Source: a virus. From it: 39,927 bases of DNA. This document shows, one piece after another, positions 6,185 to 15,078 of the stretch (positions are counted from its first letter, which is position 1; each line of letters begins with the position of its first letter). Where the stretch lies: IMG/VR virus record IMGVR_UViG_3300036770_002192, positions 1 to 39,927 of that record; one strand, given 5' to 3'. Below the pieces are notes generated by a model. The model had not been told where the DNA came from and did not search any database. It was given only the letters and a program-made list of their open reading frames with translations. The position numbers and the translations under genes were made by a program.

Positions 6185-6726
6185 TTTACTGTCCTTTCGT
6201 TGTAAAAAATATGAGTTCCTATTTTTGCTACTCGTTCATGCTTCCAATTAGGTTTTACATAGTCTGCATGATAATACAATGCATTCTTGACTCCGTCAAG
6301 CCTAAAACCCTCAAGCATCACTTTTTTGGCTACCTCATAACTTTCTTTATAGGCAGCATTATTAATTGGTCTTGCTCTATGAACAGAATCACAATACCAA
6401 CTAAATTGACATACGACTTTTTCCATAATAACATTCTTTTGGTACACTACTGCACAAACATCTTTTGGGAACGAAGGATGCCCCACACGATTCAATGTGA
6501 CTTGTGCTACTGCTACTTTACCTTCGAACGGCTCATTTCCGGCTTCACGGTAAATGTTTAATGCTAAACAATTTAATCTTTGTTCAATGACCTTAATAGA
6601 TACATTATCAGAGTCTCCAAAGTTTTCTTTATAATATTGAAACTTATGATTGGTGATCTGGAATGTAAACATCGCCACTAGTATGAAACCAATTATATGG
6701 TACATACCTTTCATCGATTTTTCCAT
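6181..6726 (-). CDS. SleB-type cell-wall hydrolase with N-terminal signal anchor (probable endolysin)
   Basis: The Hydrolase_2/SleB domain is recognised from NCLALNIYREAGNEPFEGKV and the following AVAQVTLNRV, with the likely catalytic Glu in the YREAGNEP motif. Further family marks are FPKDVCAVVYQ, CQFSWYCD and the late NALYYHADYVKP. These enzymes cut peptidoglycan glycan strands. An N-terminal hydrophobic segment (YHIIGFILVAMFTFQI, about residues 9-24) would act as a signal anchor or SAR-type export signal. I chose the ATG at 6726 (181 residues) over an upstream in-frame ATG at 6807 because AAGGAGAAG lies 5-6 bases before it. It is coupled to a three-helix membrane protein, forming a likely lysis pair. 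Confidence 0.8.
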   Translation of the reverse strand: MEKSMKGMYHIIGFILVAMFTFQITNHKFQYYKENFGDSDNVSIKVIEQRLNCLALNIYREAGNEPFEGKVAVAQVTLNRVGHPSFPKDVCAVVYQKNVIMEKVVCQFSWYCDSVHRARPINNAAYKESYEVAKKVMLEGFRLDGVKNALYYHADYVKPNWKHERVAKIGTHIFYNERTVK

Positions 6727-6822
6727 TTTGCTTCTCCTTTCTTGTTCGGACAATTCCGAATTATCTAGGCAAGACGTTATTCTAATATAGTTTTTAATAC
6801 TATACAAGTTTTTTGGTCTTAC
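6727..6822 (-). promoter_or_regulatory. Leader of the lysis hydrolase with a small hairpin
   Basis: The 96 bases between the 1189-residue virion gene and the hydrolase ATG hold a perfect 6-bp hairpin, TTCGGA-ATTG-TCCGAA (6745-6760), directly upstream of the ribosome site AAGGAGAAG. An AT-rich stretch (about 6780-6800) contains an ATAGT/ACTAT inverted repeat and could include a promoter, but I see no clear NATAAATA box. The hairpin could protect or tune the lysis message. Confidence 0.35.
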
Positions 6823-9800
6823 TTATGTGATCCAGCAGTCACAGTTACATTCGATTACCTTATCGATTGCTTCTTGTACTGATAAACTTGCTGGTAATAA
6901 CGTGCTATTAGTATACAGAGGATTTAAATTTACGGGTATGGGCGATTTACCCAAAGGTGCGCCAAAGCCCGGAGGGGTCACAATTACTATTCCACCTGGA
7001 TTACCTCCTACTGTTCCCGAACCTGTAGTTCCTCCACTACCTGTTCCTCCAGGATTGCCGCCTCCAGTGCCGCCTCCAGTGCCGCCTCCAGTGCCGCCTC
7101 CAGTGCCATTTCCACCACCATTATTAGTAGACCCGCCGCCACCGCTTCCTCCGCCACCTCCGGGATTACCTCCTCCCCCACTTGGGATTCTATTAGGATC
7201 ACCGTCTGTTTCAAAGTCAGGCACTTGTCCAATCTCAGGATAAGTGTTTACATAATCACCGGGTCCAACTACAACAATAGGACCAACTGCGGGGAATGGT
7301 AAATTTGAGGTGATTGCCGTAAACTCTCCAGGAGTTGTTCCGTCACCTATGATTGGCCCAGAGCCTGTCATTCTGCCTGTTGGCTTAGGTGTTATTAAAT
7401 CTCCACCCTCACCCAAATTACCTGGCCATGCAGGTAGTGTATAATTCTTAGTGTCAGACGGTACTCCGTCAACTGCTCCTGGTATAACTCCATTCATAGT
7501 TACTACTTGTGTTTGCTGTGAAGTCATATCAGTGTTTAAGTTGTTGTCTAACGGAACTCCAACTGTTTGTAATCTTGTTTGATTACGTTCTTGACGTTGC
7601 ATTACAACTGTACTCTGTCCACCAGTAGTATCTAAATCAGATATCGCCTCTAATGTTTGTGCGCTCATATGTGGTTTAGTATCTTGTGCTAAACTTGGAA
7701 TAGAATCAACAAAAACATATAACGACGTTGGGTATAAATTAATCCATATATCTTTTGGTACGGGCACAGGGGGCAATGCAGTAAATCGTGTGCGTTGTTC
7801 TCTTGTTAACTGTGTGCCTAGAATTCTATACATCAAATTATTGTTTACTGTCTCAGTGGGTTTTGCAAGAGATATAGCCAAAATTTCTGCATTAGCCTGA
7901 TCAATGTATTGTTGAATATTGCTATTCATTGGTGCGGGCCATGGATTAGTGCCATAACTTTGTATGCCTTCTCCGTCTAATCCAGGAAACAAGAAAGGAT
8001 CCGAACGAATATCACCCGGAGTGTTTTGACCATTGGTTGCAACATCACCGTTGACACTAACCGGCAACTGTGCTATAGGCCCATGTTGTATAGTAATAGT
8101 TTCTTGTGGTATCGTACCTACTACCCAAGTATAATCTCTGGATACTGATCCATAACCTGGATATCCTCCAAAATATTCAGGCGGGGTAGGTTCTGCATCA
8201 TCGGTATCAGACCCTTGAATATTTACCCAGTTGTCTTGTACTTGTCCGGTAAACCATCTATATCTGCCACCGTTGTTGCTAGTTTTTAATGATACTCTAC
8301 CAAAGGTTCCTCCGCCTAACGATTCTGCAATTGCATCATTTCTGCCTACATCTGTTGTCGCACTTGCTCCCACGTTATTAGGTTTTATTGTAACAACAGG
8401 ATTGGGAGCAGTACCTCTGCCATATCCTCCACCATCTTCTGATAAGTTAATCTTTAATTCATAATACCAATCATAAATCTCAGGCTTTCCTCCATCACTA
8501 TAATATGTAGGACAAGTAGTTTCTGCTCCTGTACTACCATTAACATATGGTATAGGATTATATGCTGGATTAGGTATATAGGGTGGTGCTGACGGATCAG
8601 CAGGATACGCTGGATTAGGTATTTCTTGTCTAGGATCATATGCCGGATTGAATCCATTAGCACTTACAGTTGGTGGAACATATGCTCTAGATATTTGTAT
8701 GTAATAAGGCTGTTGAATCGACATTACAGCCTTTTCCCAAGTAATTGCTAGAAAATCTTGTTGATATATATTGTGTAATTTGCGTGTCTGTAACTTTAGA
8801 ATGCTCTCATACAAGTTTTTCCATGGATAAGGAAGACCACTCATACAACCAAACAAATCACTCATAGTGAATGATCCATAAACTCCGCTACCTTGTGCGC
8901 AAACATTTAATCCATAGTTTGCCATTTCAGTAACAACTGGTCTATCAGTGCCGGTGGCTCTAGGATAACCTGTTCCTGTTTCTGTACCTAATGCTACTAA
9001 AGCAAATTTAGTTATTTCAGCCTGTTGAACATTTCTTATTTGACGCATTGAATAACTAAATGCACCGGCTGCAACCGCATCATCTTGAGGTATAATGCCT
9101 ATTAAATTTGCTCCAAAACCTTTAGGCGGCAATGTAAACGAAGTACCTGAATTTTGTATATCACTAACTGGAGGTGTTCCTGCTGGAATCTGTTCACCTA
9201 CAATTTCTTTTATTGCATTTGACGTAATTTGTGAATTAATTCCAGTACCACTATAAATTAAATAATATGTTTTACTATTAGTTGGCCCGGGCTGTGTATT
9301 GTATATTGGAACCGTCATTGAGGGGAAACTTATAGGAAATAATTTTCTTACACTCAATAAGTCTGCTAATGATATCAACCCTGCTGTTTTACATTGCAAT
9401 GGTGCTAATACGTTTTGTAAATTAATTCCTTGAATTAATAAGAATGCACCATATATTTGTTGTTCTTGTTCTCTAGTTACATCAGTCTTTTGTCCTGATC
9501 CTATTTTACTAATATCAACACTTGATAATCCTGCGGCGATTAATGCTAAACTTAAATCTTGAGTTATTGCACCATTTAAGCCTAATGTTCTTAATAATGT
9601 AGAAGGTAAACCAAATGTAGCAATTGTGCTTAAATCAAGTGCTTTACCTAAGTTAACTAAATCAAGACCAAAATTGTAAACTGCTAAATTGACACCAGTG
9701 ATATCTGCACTAATTAAATCATTACTATTACTAAATGCGCCAACTAAGAATTCTTTACTGTCCTGCATTGCAAATATTGCTTGATTGCTATAATTTACAA

Positions 9801-10392
9801 ACGCATTGGAACTTAAAAACGATGAACAAAATTCTTTGTATTCAGGGGCAGTTAATGCATTATCAGAATTATATTTAAATTCATTCCATGCCTGTAATGC
9901 ATGTAAACGAATATAACCCCACATAGTTACACTTCTATTAACGTTAGATGTATTGTATGGTATCCAACTTGCACTTTGTTTTTGCCATGTATTTCCCGAA
10001 GATGCCCATGCAGTACTTGCCGGTGTCCCTCCAGCAGTCCATAGATTAGCATTATCTATAGGTAAATATGTAGGTGATCTAGCATTACCTAAACTAGGAA
10101 TAGTAGTGAATCCTGTATAGATTAAATTGTCATACGTAGCATTATTTACTAATGTAGAAGCAGAAGAATCAACACCTGTAGTCAATCTTCCTCTATTGTA
10201 TGCATCATGTATCCCCCAAGTCTGTAATCTTAGTACAGTGCCTTGAACCAGTGAACCAAACGAATATAACCCATTGGTTTTACTTGCGCCCATGTAACTG
10301 GCAGCAACTTTATTAATAGTATAGCCCTTATTCTGTAGAACAGAGCCTAATACATTAACACCTAAGGGACTTTGTTTACCTGTATCTGCCAT
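6823..10392 (-). CDS. Large virion structural protein with glycine-rich linker, probably baseplate or tail
   Basis: This is a 1189-residue protein without signal peptide or membrane segment. The N-terminus (SPLGVNVLGSVLQNKGYTIN) is one I recognise from virion proteins of environmental T4-like phages. The middle is rich in Asn, Thr, Pro and Tyr. Near residues 1063-1130 there is an almost pure Gly linker with GGGT units, then a short C-terminal domain (IPVNLNPLYTNSTLLPAS, ending in ECNCDCWIT). It is read directly after the PAAR spike-tip gene, six bases apart, which points to the baseplate or central spike region. The Cys-rich end (C-x-C-x-C) is unusual. The exact T4 equivalent cannot be named. 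Confidence 0.6.
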   Translation of the reverse strand: MADTGKQSPLGVNVLGSVLQNKGYTINKVAASYMGASKTNGLYSFGSLVQGTVLRLQTWGIHDAYNRGRLTTGVDSSASTLVNNATYDNLIYTGFTTIPSLGNARSPTYLPIDNANLWTAGGTPASTAWASSGNTWQKQSASWIPYNTSNVNRSVTMWGYIRLHALQAWNEFKYNSDNALTAPEYKEFCSSFLSSNAFVNYSNQAIFAMQDSKEFLVGAFSNSNDLISADITGVNLAVYNFGLDLVNLGKALDLSTIATFGLPSTLLRTLGLNGAITQDLSLALIAAGLSSVDISKIGSGQKTDVTREQEQQIYGAFLLIQGINLQNVLAPLQCKTAGLISLADLLSVRKLFPISFPSMTVPIYNTQPGPTNSKTYYLIYSGTGINSQITSNAIKEIVGEQIPAGTPPVSDIQNSGTSFTLPPKGFGANLIGIIPQDDAVAAGAFSYSMRQIRNVQQAEITKFALVALGTETGTGYPRATGTDRPVVTEMANYGLNVCAQGSGVYGSFTMSDLFGCMSGLPYPWKNLYESILKLQTRKLHNIYQQDFLAITWEKAVMSIQQPYYIQISRAYVPPTVSANGFNPAYDPRQEIPNPAYPADPSAPPYIPNPAYNPIPYVNGSTGAETTCPTYYSDGGKPEIYDWYYELKINLSEDGGGYGRGTAPNPVVTIKPNNVGASATTDVGRNDAIAESLGGGTFGRVSLKTSNNGGRYRWFTGQVQDNWVNIQGSDTDDAEPTPPEYFGGYPGYGSVSRDYTWVVGTIPQETITIQHGPIAQLPVSVNGDVATNGQNTPGDIRSDPFLFPGLDGEGIQSYGTNPWPAPMNSNIQQYIDQANAEILAISLAKPTETVNNNLMYRILGTQLTREQRTRFTALPPVPVPKDIWINLYPTSLYVFVDSIPSLAQDTKPHMSAQTLEAISDLDTTGGQSTVVMQRQERNQTRLQTVGVPLDNNLNTDMTSQQTQVVTMNGVIPGAVDGVPSDTKNYTLPAWPGNLGEGGDLITPKPTGRMTGSGPIIGDGTTPGEFTAITSNLPFPAVGPIVVVGPGDYVNTYPEIGQVPDFETDGDPNRIPSGGGGNPGGGGGSGGGGSTNNGGGNGTGGGTGGGTGGGTGGGNPGGTGSGGTTGSGTVGGNPGGIVIVTPPGFGAPLGKSPIPVNLNPLYTNSTLLPASLSVQEAIDKVIECNCDCWIT
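7057..7104. repeat. Four perfect 12-bp tandem repeats encoding the Gly linker
   Basis: The unit GCCGCCTCCAGT occurs four times in tandem with no mismatch and is flanked by decayed copies. On the coding (minus) strand each unit gives Thr-Gly-Gly-Gly. Perfect identity at the DNA level suggests recent slippage, so linker length may differ between close relatives. Confidence 0.9.
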
Positions 10393-10397
10393 GATCG

Positions 10398-10679
10398 TTA
10401 TGGACAGTAAACATTGGGACTGCCTTGAATAATTTTATGACCACATGTGTTACCTGAAGTTACTCTAAGTACTGGTACCCCTTCACAAAATACAGTAGGA
10501 CTACCTTCGGTAGTCTTTGCTGCTTTGTGGGGCGGATGCGGTTTTCCAAATGGAGCGTGAGGAGTGATATCGCTTACATGTAATCCTACTGCGATTCCGT
10601 TGGCAAATACGGTGCCTGCGCCCCTAATAATTTGCCCTCCAGTTTCATTTTGATCACCCTTACGACTCAATTGTGGCAT
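10398..10679 (-). CDS. PAAR-motif spike-tip protein
   Basis: PAAR proteins form the sharp metal-bound cone at the tip of contractile-tail spikes (T4 gp5.4, type VI secretion). The 93-residue protein shows the expected beta-repeat pattern: GAGTVFANGIAVG with HVSDITPHAPF, then GSPTVFCEGVPVLRV and GHKIIQGSPNVYCP at the end. His and Cys residues near the repeats can hold the tip metal. The length is the minimal PAAR size, with no toxin extension. It is transcribed immediately before the 1189-residue virion protein and just after the nucleotide operon. Confidence 0.88.
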   Translation of the reverse strand: MPQLSRKGDQNETGGQIIRGAGTVFANGIAVGLHVSDITPHAPFGKPHPPHKAAKTTEGSPTVFCEGVPVLRVTSGNTCGHKIIQGSPNVYCP

Positions 10680-10681
10680 AA

Positions 10682-10987
10682 TTATCCTAATACTAATTTC
10701 TTCTCAGGAACTTTAATTCCTGTTGTTGCCTCAAGATATTTCATCTTTACATTGTCGTCTGTTGGACCAACGATAGCAACGCTATTAGTATTTAGTCTAA
10801 CTGCGGCCTTGGGTTCTGAGGTGAATAAACTGGGAACTAGACCCATGCCTTGCGGGCCGGGGGCAATACTTACTGGCTCTTCTAGTTCTACGTAACCTTC
10901 ACCTGCTGATTTAACTTTGGCTACTAATTCTTCGCCGCTGTTCATTTTAAATGTATATACTTGTCCTACTGTTGTGTTTAAATTCAT
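10682..10987 (-). CDS. Conserved small phage protein, Sm-like beta fold suggested
   Basis: A 101-residue, mostly beta protein beginning MNLNTTVGQVYTFKMNSGEE and continuing LVAKV. The N-terminal pattern, strand-turn-strand with GEELVAKV followed by GYVELEEPVSIAPGPQGMG, resembles Sm/LSm-like small barrels, but I do not recognise a named family. It overlaps the glutaredoxin stop by four bases and precedes the PAAR gene. The function is unknown; it could be a regulator of the operon or a small virion protein. Confidence 0.6.
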   Translation of the reverse strand: MNLNTTVGQVYTFKMNSGEELVAKVKSAGEGYVELEEPVSIAPGPQGMGLVPSLFTSEPKAAVRLNTNSVAIVGPTDDNVKMKYLEATTGIKVPEKKLVLG

Positions 10988-11208
10988 GCTGCTAACCTTT
11001 GTTTAAGTTCTGTAAATCCACCTACATACTCTTCACCCAAGAAGATTTGTGGTACTGTTTTGGCAGTTGGTACTGCTTCTAATAATTCTTCTTTTGTATA
11101 ACCGTCACCGATTTTACGCTCCTCAATCTCATATCCTTTTTGTGTTAATAATGCTTTTGCTTGATCGCAATAGGGACAATGGTACTTACTCCATACTATG
11201 GCTTTCAT
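10984..11208 (-). CDS. Glutaredoxin
   Basis: The 74-residue protein is a minimal glutaredoxin. It has a CPYC redox centre (C11, C14), the cis-proline loop TVPQIF (P53) and the GG motif in VGGFTEL (G63, G64), which together bind glutathione. In T4 the equivalent (NrdC) supplies electrons to ribonucleotide reductase. Its position directly downstream of nrdA and nrdB, 15 bases after nrdB with an AAGGAGAAA ribosome site, supports that role here. It is shorter than T4 NrdC but complete. Confidence 0.93.
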   Translation of the reverse strand: MKAIVWSKYHCPYCDQAKALLTQKGYEIEERKIGDGYTKEELLEAVPTAKTVPQIFLGEEYVGGFTELKQRLAA

Positions 11209-11223
11209 TTTATTTTCTCCTTA

Positions 11224-12336
11224 TTATAATGTAGGTAAATCTTCGTAGTCTATTGAATCGCTCATAACACCTATTACATAGTTGGTGCTTTCGTTTTCTT
11301 GCAATGCTGTTTGCTTTTTACTGGTTTCACTATGTTTGTTGAACCATGGAATAGGAGTAGTCTTTGGTGCTGTGTTCCAATACTTGATTCCAATCTGCTT
11401 CAATGCATCTTGTGCTGTATAGTCAACAAAGTCTTTTAAAATGTTTGCGTTAAGACCAATCACAGGACCTTTCTTAAACAAATACTCAGCCCATTCTTTT
11501 TCTTCACGTATAACATCACTATAAATTGCAAGAACCTCTTGTTCACATTCTTGTTTTGCTTTGGCAAATCTACTATCTTCTTTAACAACTTGGTTGATTA
11601 GGAATGCAGTCCAACCCTTATGTAGTAATTCATCTTGTAGGATCAAACTAATAATGTTGCCATTACCAATAAAGATTTTGTTTTCAACCATTGCTAGACT
11701 TGTAGCGAATGATACCATAAATCTAAATGCTTCTAGTGCATAACTTGCGTGTAATGCTAGATAGATTGCTTTAATATGGTCTGCTTCACTAAAAGGAACT
11801 GATGGAGACTCTGAAGTTTCTTTTAAACAATTTAATCTATGCAAGTCATCATAATACTTTCCAACACTACTTGCCATATCAACAATTTCTTTAGTGTCAT
11901 GGATAGTATTGAATACTTCCTTAGGTACATTATAGATGTTACGAATAATATGACTGTAACTACGACTATGAATGTTAGTCTCAAAGAATGTCCAATTATA
12001 AACAAGTGCTTCTAATTCAGGTAATGATATAACTGGTGTAAAGATTTGACTGGGTCCGCGCCCTTGTAAACTATCAAGTGCTGTTTGCCTAAGTAAGTTA
12101 CTAGTAAAGATATGTTTTACTGCGTCACTAGCGTCTTTAAAATCTTGCGAATCTTTAGTCAAACTGATTTCTTCGGGTACCCAAAAGAATCCACGTGCAG
12201 TCTTTTCAAAATCTGCAATCTTGTTATATTTTACTTCTTCAAAACGTTGAATGGTTACAGGACCAGCAGGGTCCAAAAACATTTTACGATTGATGTAGTC
12301 TGTCTTTGTCTGTAAGTTGTATTGTTGTCTACTCAT
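11224..12336 (-). CDS. nrdB: Class Ia ribonucleotide reductase small subunit
   Basis: NrdB carries the di-iron tyrosyl radical needed by NrdA to make deoxynucleotides. In the 370 residues the ligands and radical site are visible: D88 (ALDSLQGR), E119 and H123 (FFETNIHSRSY), Y127 as the radical tyrosine, E202 (LEAFRF), and E236 and H239 (DELLH). The end, SIDYEDLPTL, is the usual NrdA-docking tail. One oddity is that E119 and H123 are four residues apart, where E. coli (E115, H118) has three, because of an extra Asn. It overlaps the 143-residue gene by eight bases and is followed by glutaredoxin. Confidence 0.95.
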   Translation of the reverse strand: MSRQQYNLQTKTDYINRKMFLDPAGPVTIQRFEEVKYNKIADFEKTARGFFWVPEEISLTKDSQDFKDASDAVKHIFTSNLLRQTALDSLQGRGPSQIFTPVISLPELEALVYNWTFFETNIHSRSYSHIIRNIYNVPKEVFNTIHDTKEIVDMASSVGKYYDDLHRLNCLKETSESPSVPFSEADHIKAIYLALHASYALEAFRFMVSFATSLAMVENKIFIGNGNIISLILQDELLHKGWTAFLINQVVKEDSRFAKAKQECEQEVLAIYSDVIREEKEWAEYLFKKGPVIGLNANILKDFVDYTAQDALKQIGIKYWNTAPKTTPIPWFNKHSETSKKQTALQENESTNYVIGVMSDSIDYEDLPTL

Positions 12337-12760
12337 TTGTATGATATGTCTGTTTAAAAATGTCTGCTTTTACGACTCCATAATCACCGGGTCCGTGTCT
12401 TACAATATAATCGTTACCAGCAGTATAGTTCAATGTTTCTCCCCATGATGTTTTTACGCTACCATCATGGTCTGCAAGTTTTGCAACTTTCATAATCTTT
12501 TTAGGAGTACATACTCCATCACCCAAATCATCTTTAAGTTCTTTAAACTTTTCGGGTGGCATAGGATATTGTTCACCTTTGGGTCCAGTTAAAATATAAT
12601 ACCCTGCTTTGTAATTAACAGGACCCTCTAATGTTTGGATAGTTCCATCCTGTTGTGCAATCTCGTACTTTTCTTTTGCTGGCTTTTTATAAGTTTGAAA
12701 TCCATCTTTAAACCAAGCATCGTTCAATGTATCTTCCATTAGATTCAATAAATTTCTCAT
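12329..12760 (-). CDS. Duplicated-domain protein between nrdA and nrdB
   Basis: This 143-residue soluble protein is encoded inside the nrd operon, overlapping nrdA by four bases and nrdB by eight. Two halves are clearly related. EKYEIAQQDGTIQTLEGPVN, continuing YKAGYYILTGPKGEQYPMPPEKF (about 30-72), aligns with AKLADHDGSVKTSWGETLNY, continuing TAGNDYIVRHGPGDYGVVKADIF (about 93-135). Each half reads as a small beta-domain ending in a GP-G-Y loop and a short helix. I do not recognise a named function. The RNR context suggests a nucleotide-related or reductase-regulatory role, which is inference. Confidence 0.65.
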   Translation of the reverse strand: MRNLLNLMEDTLNDAWFKDGFQTYKKPAKEKYEIAQQDGTIQTLEGPVNYKAGYYILTGPKGEQYPMPPEKFKELKDDLGDGVCTPKKIMKVAKLADHDGSVKTSWGETLNYTAGNDYIVRHGPGDYGVVKADIFKQTYHTNE

Positions 12761-15078
12761 AACTTACATGCCTCGCAATCATCGTCTAATAATTCAATGT
12801 TCTCTACAGTTGTGTTCTCAATAACATCTTGTTCTTGAACCTTTGCACCCTGTTTGTTTATCAAACTATAATAGAAGGTCTTTAGACCCCACATATGGGC
12901 TTGCATCAAGTTCTTAGCAATAAGTGTAGTTGGAACCTTTCTGTCTGTAAAGTGTGCTGGGTTATAAAACGTGTTAGTACTTATGCTTTGATCAACATAA
13001 GCGGCCAAAACTGCCGCAGTTTTAATATACCCAACACAGTCCTTTTGTTCCCACATTAATTGATATTTGTTTTTGAGTTTCTGAAACTCTGGAACCACCT
13101 GTGTGAAACTACCTGCTTTACTTTCTTTAACAGTAATGAGGGACATAGGCAACTCAATACCATTAGTACTATTAATAACGACGCTACTAGATTCAACAGG
13201 AGCAATGGCCATAAGTGTTGCATTTCGTACTCCATATGTTTTCATTTGTTCACGTAACGGTTCCCAATCTAGTTCGGGACTAAAATTGGCCAATTCGTTA
13301 ACACCCTTTGCTCTGAGTTCCCAGGGAAACTTACCTTGACCGTAACGTGTTTTGCTACTCTCACTACACGGACCTCTTTCTTTTGCGAGTTCGACTGTGG
13401 CTTCTGTGAGATAGAATGCTTGGTGTTCCATCCAACTCTTAACTTCTTGCAGTGCTTCTTTGTCACCATATTTCAATCCTTTTTTAGCATGCCAATATGC
13501 TAAGTTGGTTACGCCAATACCTAATGGCTGAATCTCATCATTACTTAACTTAGACTGTATGGATAGAAAATCTTGATAATCCAATATATTGCAAAGGCTG
13601 CGCTGCAATATGCGGCAAGCCCTACGCATATCTTCAGGGTTTCTGAATGCACCCCAGTTGATTGAGCCCAACGTGCATAGAGCGATACGACCAGCGCTGT
13701 CATCCAAACGCTTAAAGGGCTTAGTAGGAAGTAGAATTTCACAGCATAAATTTGACTGATAGATAGTGTGGTATTCAGGGTCAAATGGTCCTTGATTCAT
13801 TACATTATCAATGAACACAAGATAAATTCTACCTGTATCAGTTCTCTCCTTTAGTATACCACTCTTAAAAACTTCTTCGGCTGACATAGTTTTCTTACGC
13901 AAGCCTTTTTGCTTTTCATATTTTACATATAGTTCTTCAAACTTTTCTGTATTAGAATAGAATGCTTCATATAAATCTGGTACTTCATTTGGATCAAAGA
14001 AAGTTATGTTTTCTCTGTTTTTGAATCTTCTCCAGAAGAAACTACTAAGCACAACCCCATAATCCATATGACGTACTCTGGTTTCTTCGGTTCCTTGATT
14101 GTTTTTAAGTACAATAAGATCATCAAACTGATGATGCCAAATAGGATAGAATACAGTAGCACTTGCATTGCGAATACCTCCCTGTGAGCAACTACGCAAA
14201 TCACCAAACCACTTCTTAAGGAAAGGAATCATGCCGGTGTGCATAATCTCACCGCCTCTAATAGGACTACCTAGAGGTCTTAATCTGCCAATCTCTAAAC
14301 CAATGCCAGCACGTTTGCTAGCATACTTTGCCATCATTTCTCCTGACGCAAAGATCGAATCCAAGTCATCGTCGCTACGGATAAGTACGCAACTGCTAAA
14401 CTGCTTAGTAGGAGTGCCAAGACCGGCGAGAACAGGAGTAGCAAGAGTAAATAAGCCGTCACTTGCGGCATTGTAATATTCCTTGATGTAACGCATGCGG
14501 GCACTGTTGGGTTCTTCTTTGTGGAATACAGTGGCGGCTGCAACCATGTAGCGTACTTGCGGTGTCTCATAAATTTCCTTTGTGCTACGATTACGCACAA
14601 GATATTTTTCAATTAATTGTTCGATAGCCGCATAAGAATATTGTTCATCTTTCTCATGCTCAAGCATATCATTCATTTTATTCCAATCGTCTTGACTATA
14701 CCATTCTAATAGTTCTGGTGAGTAAAGTCCGATGGATACATTCTTTTTTACGATTTCATAAAGATGAGGAGGATTATAACCTCCGTATACATCTTTACGT
14801 AACATACTTAATCTTTGTTTACCTGCAACATATTGATAATTTGTATTTCCAATATCTGGATTACTTTCAATATCAATAAGATCGACAACCGCACGTAATG
14901 TTATTTCATCAATTTCTCTAGTTGTAATTCCGTCATAGAAATGTGGTTGAGCCTTGATTTCTATCATTGACTGACTTACATCTGCTATGCCTTTACATAT
15001 TTTTGCTACTTGCGCTTGCCATTTTTCTAGTGTTAATAATTCTTTATTCCCGTCTCGTTTAGTGACATATATTTTCAT
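12757..15078 (-). CDS. nrdA: Class Ia ribonucleotide reductase large subunit
   Basis: NrdA reduces ribonucleoside diphosphates. The 773 residues begin with an ATP-cone (MKIYVTKRDGNKELLTLEKW onward, about 1-95), the site of overall allosteric control. The catalytic set is complete: C230 (FSSCVLI), N443, C445 and E447 (NLCCE), C468 (ALCTLGSINW), the radical-transfer pair Y736-Y737 (TFYYS), and a C-terminal redox pair C768/C771 (CEACKL) that takes electrons from glutaredoxin. The tail pair is C-x2-C rather than the C-x4-C of E. coli. It is first of the nrdA/143 aa/nrdB/grx run and overlaps the 147-residue gene by four bases. Confidence 0.96.
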   Translation of the reverse strand: MKIYVTKRDGNKELLTLEKWQAQVAKICKGIADVSQSMIEIKAQPHFYDGITTREIDEITLRAVVDLIDIESNPDIGNTNYQYVAGKQRLSMLRKDVYGGYNPPHLYEIVKKNVSIGLYSPELLEWYSQDDWNKMNDMLEHEKDEQYSYAAIEQLIEKYLVRNRSTKEIYETPQVRYMVAAATVFHKEEPNSARMRYIKEYYNAASDGLFTLATPVLAGLGTPTKQFSSCVLIRSDDDLDSIFASGEMMAKYASKRAGIGLEIGRLRPLGSPIRGGEIMHTGMIPFLKKWFGDLRSCSQGGIRNASATVFYPIWHHQFDDLIVLKNNQGTEETRVRHMDYGVVLSSFFWRRFKNRENITFFDPNEVPDLYEAFYSNTEKFEELYVKYEKQKGLRKKTMSAEEVFKSGILKERTDTGRIYLVFIDNVMNQGPFDPEYHTIYQSNLCCEILLPTKPFKRLDDSAGRIALCTLGSINWGAFRNPEDMRRACRILQRSLCNILDYQDFLSIQSKLSNDEIQPLGIGVTNLAYWHAKKGLKYGDKEALQEVKSWMEHQAFYLTEATVELAKERGPCSESSKTRYGQGKFPWELRAKGVNELANFSPELDWEPLREQMKTYGVRNATLMAIAPVESSSVVINSTNGIELPMSLITVKESKAGSFTQVVPEFQKLKNKYQLMWEQKDCVGYIKTAAVLAAYVDQSISTNTFYNPAHFTDRKVPTTLIAKNLMQAHMWGLKTFYYSLINKQGAKVQEQDVIENTTVENIELLDDDCEACKL

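Noticed and set aside
6827-7243. Plus-strand proline-rich frame opposite the glycine linker
   Set aside because: Poly-Gly codons read backwards give poly-Pro. It has no ribosome site and lies fully inside the virion gene.
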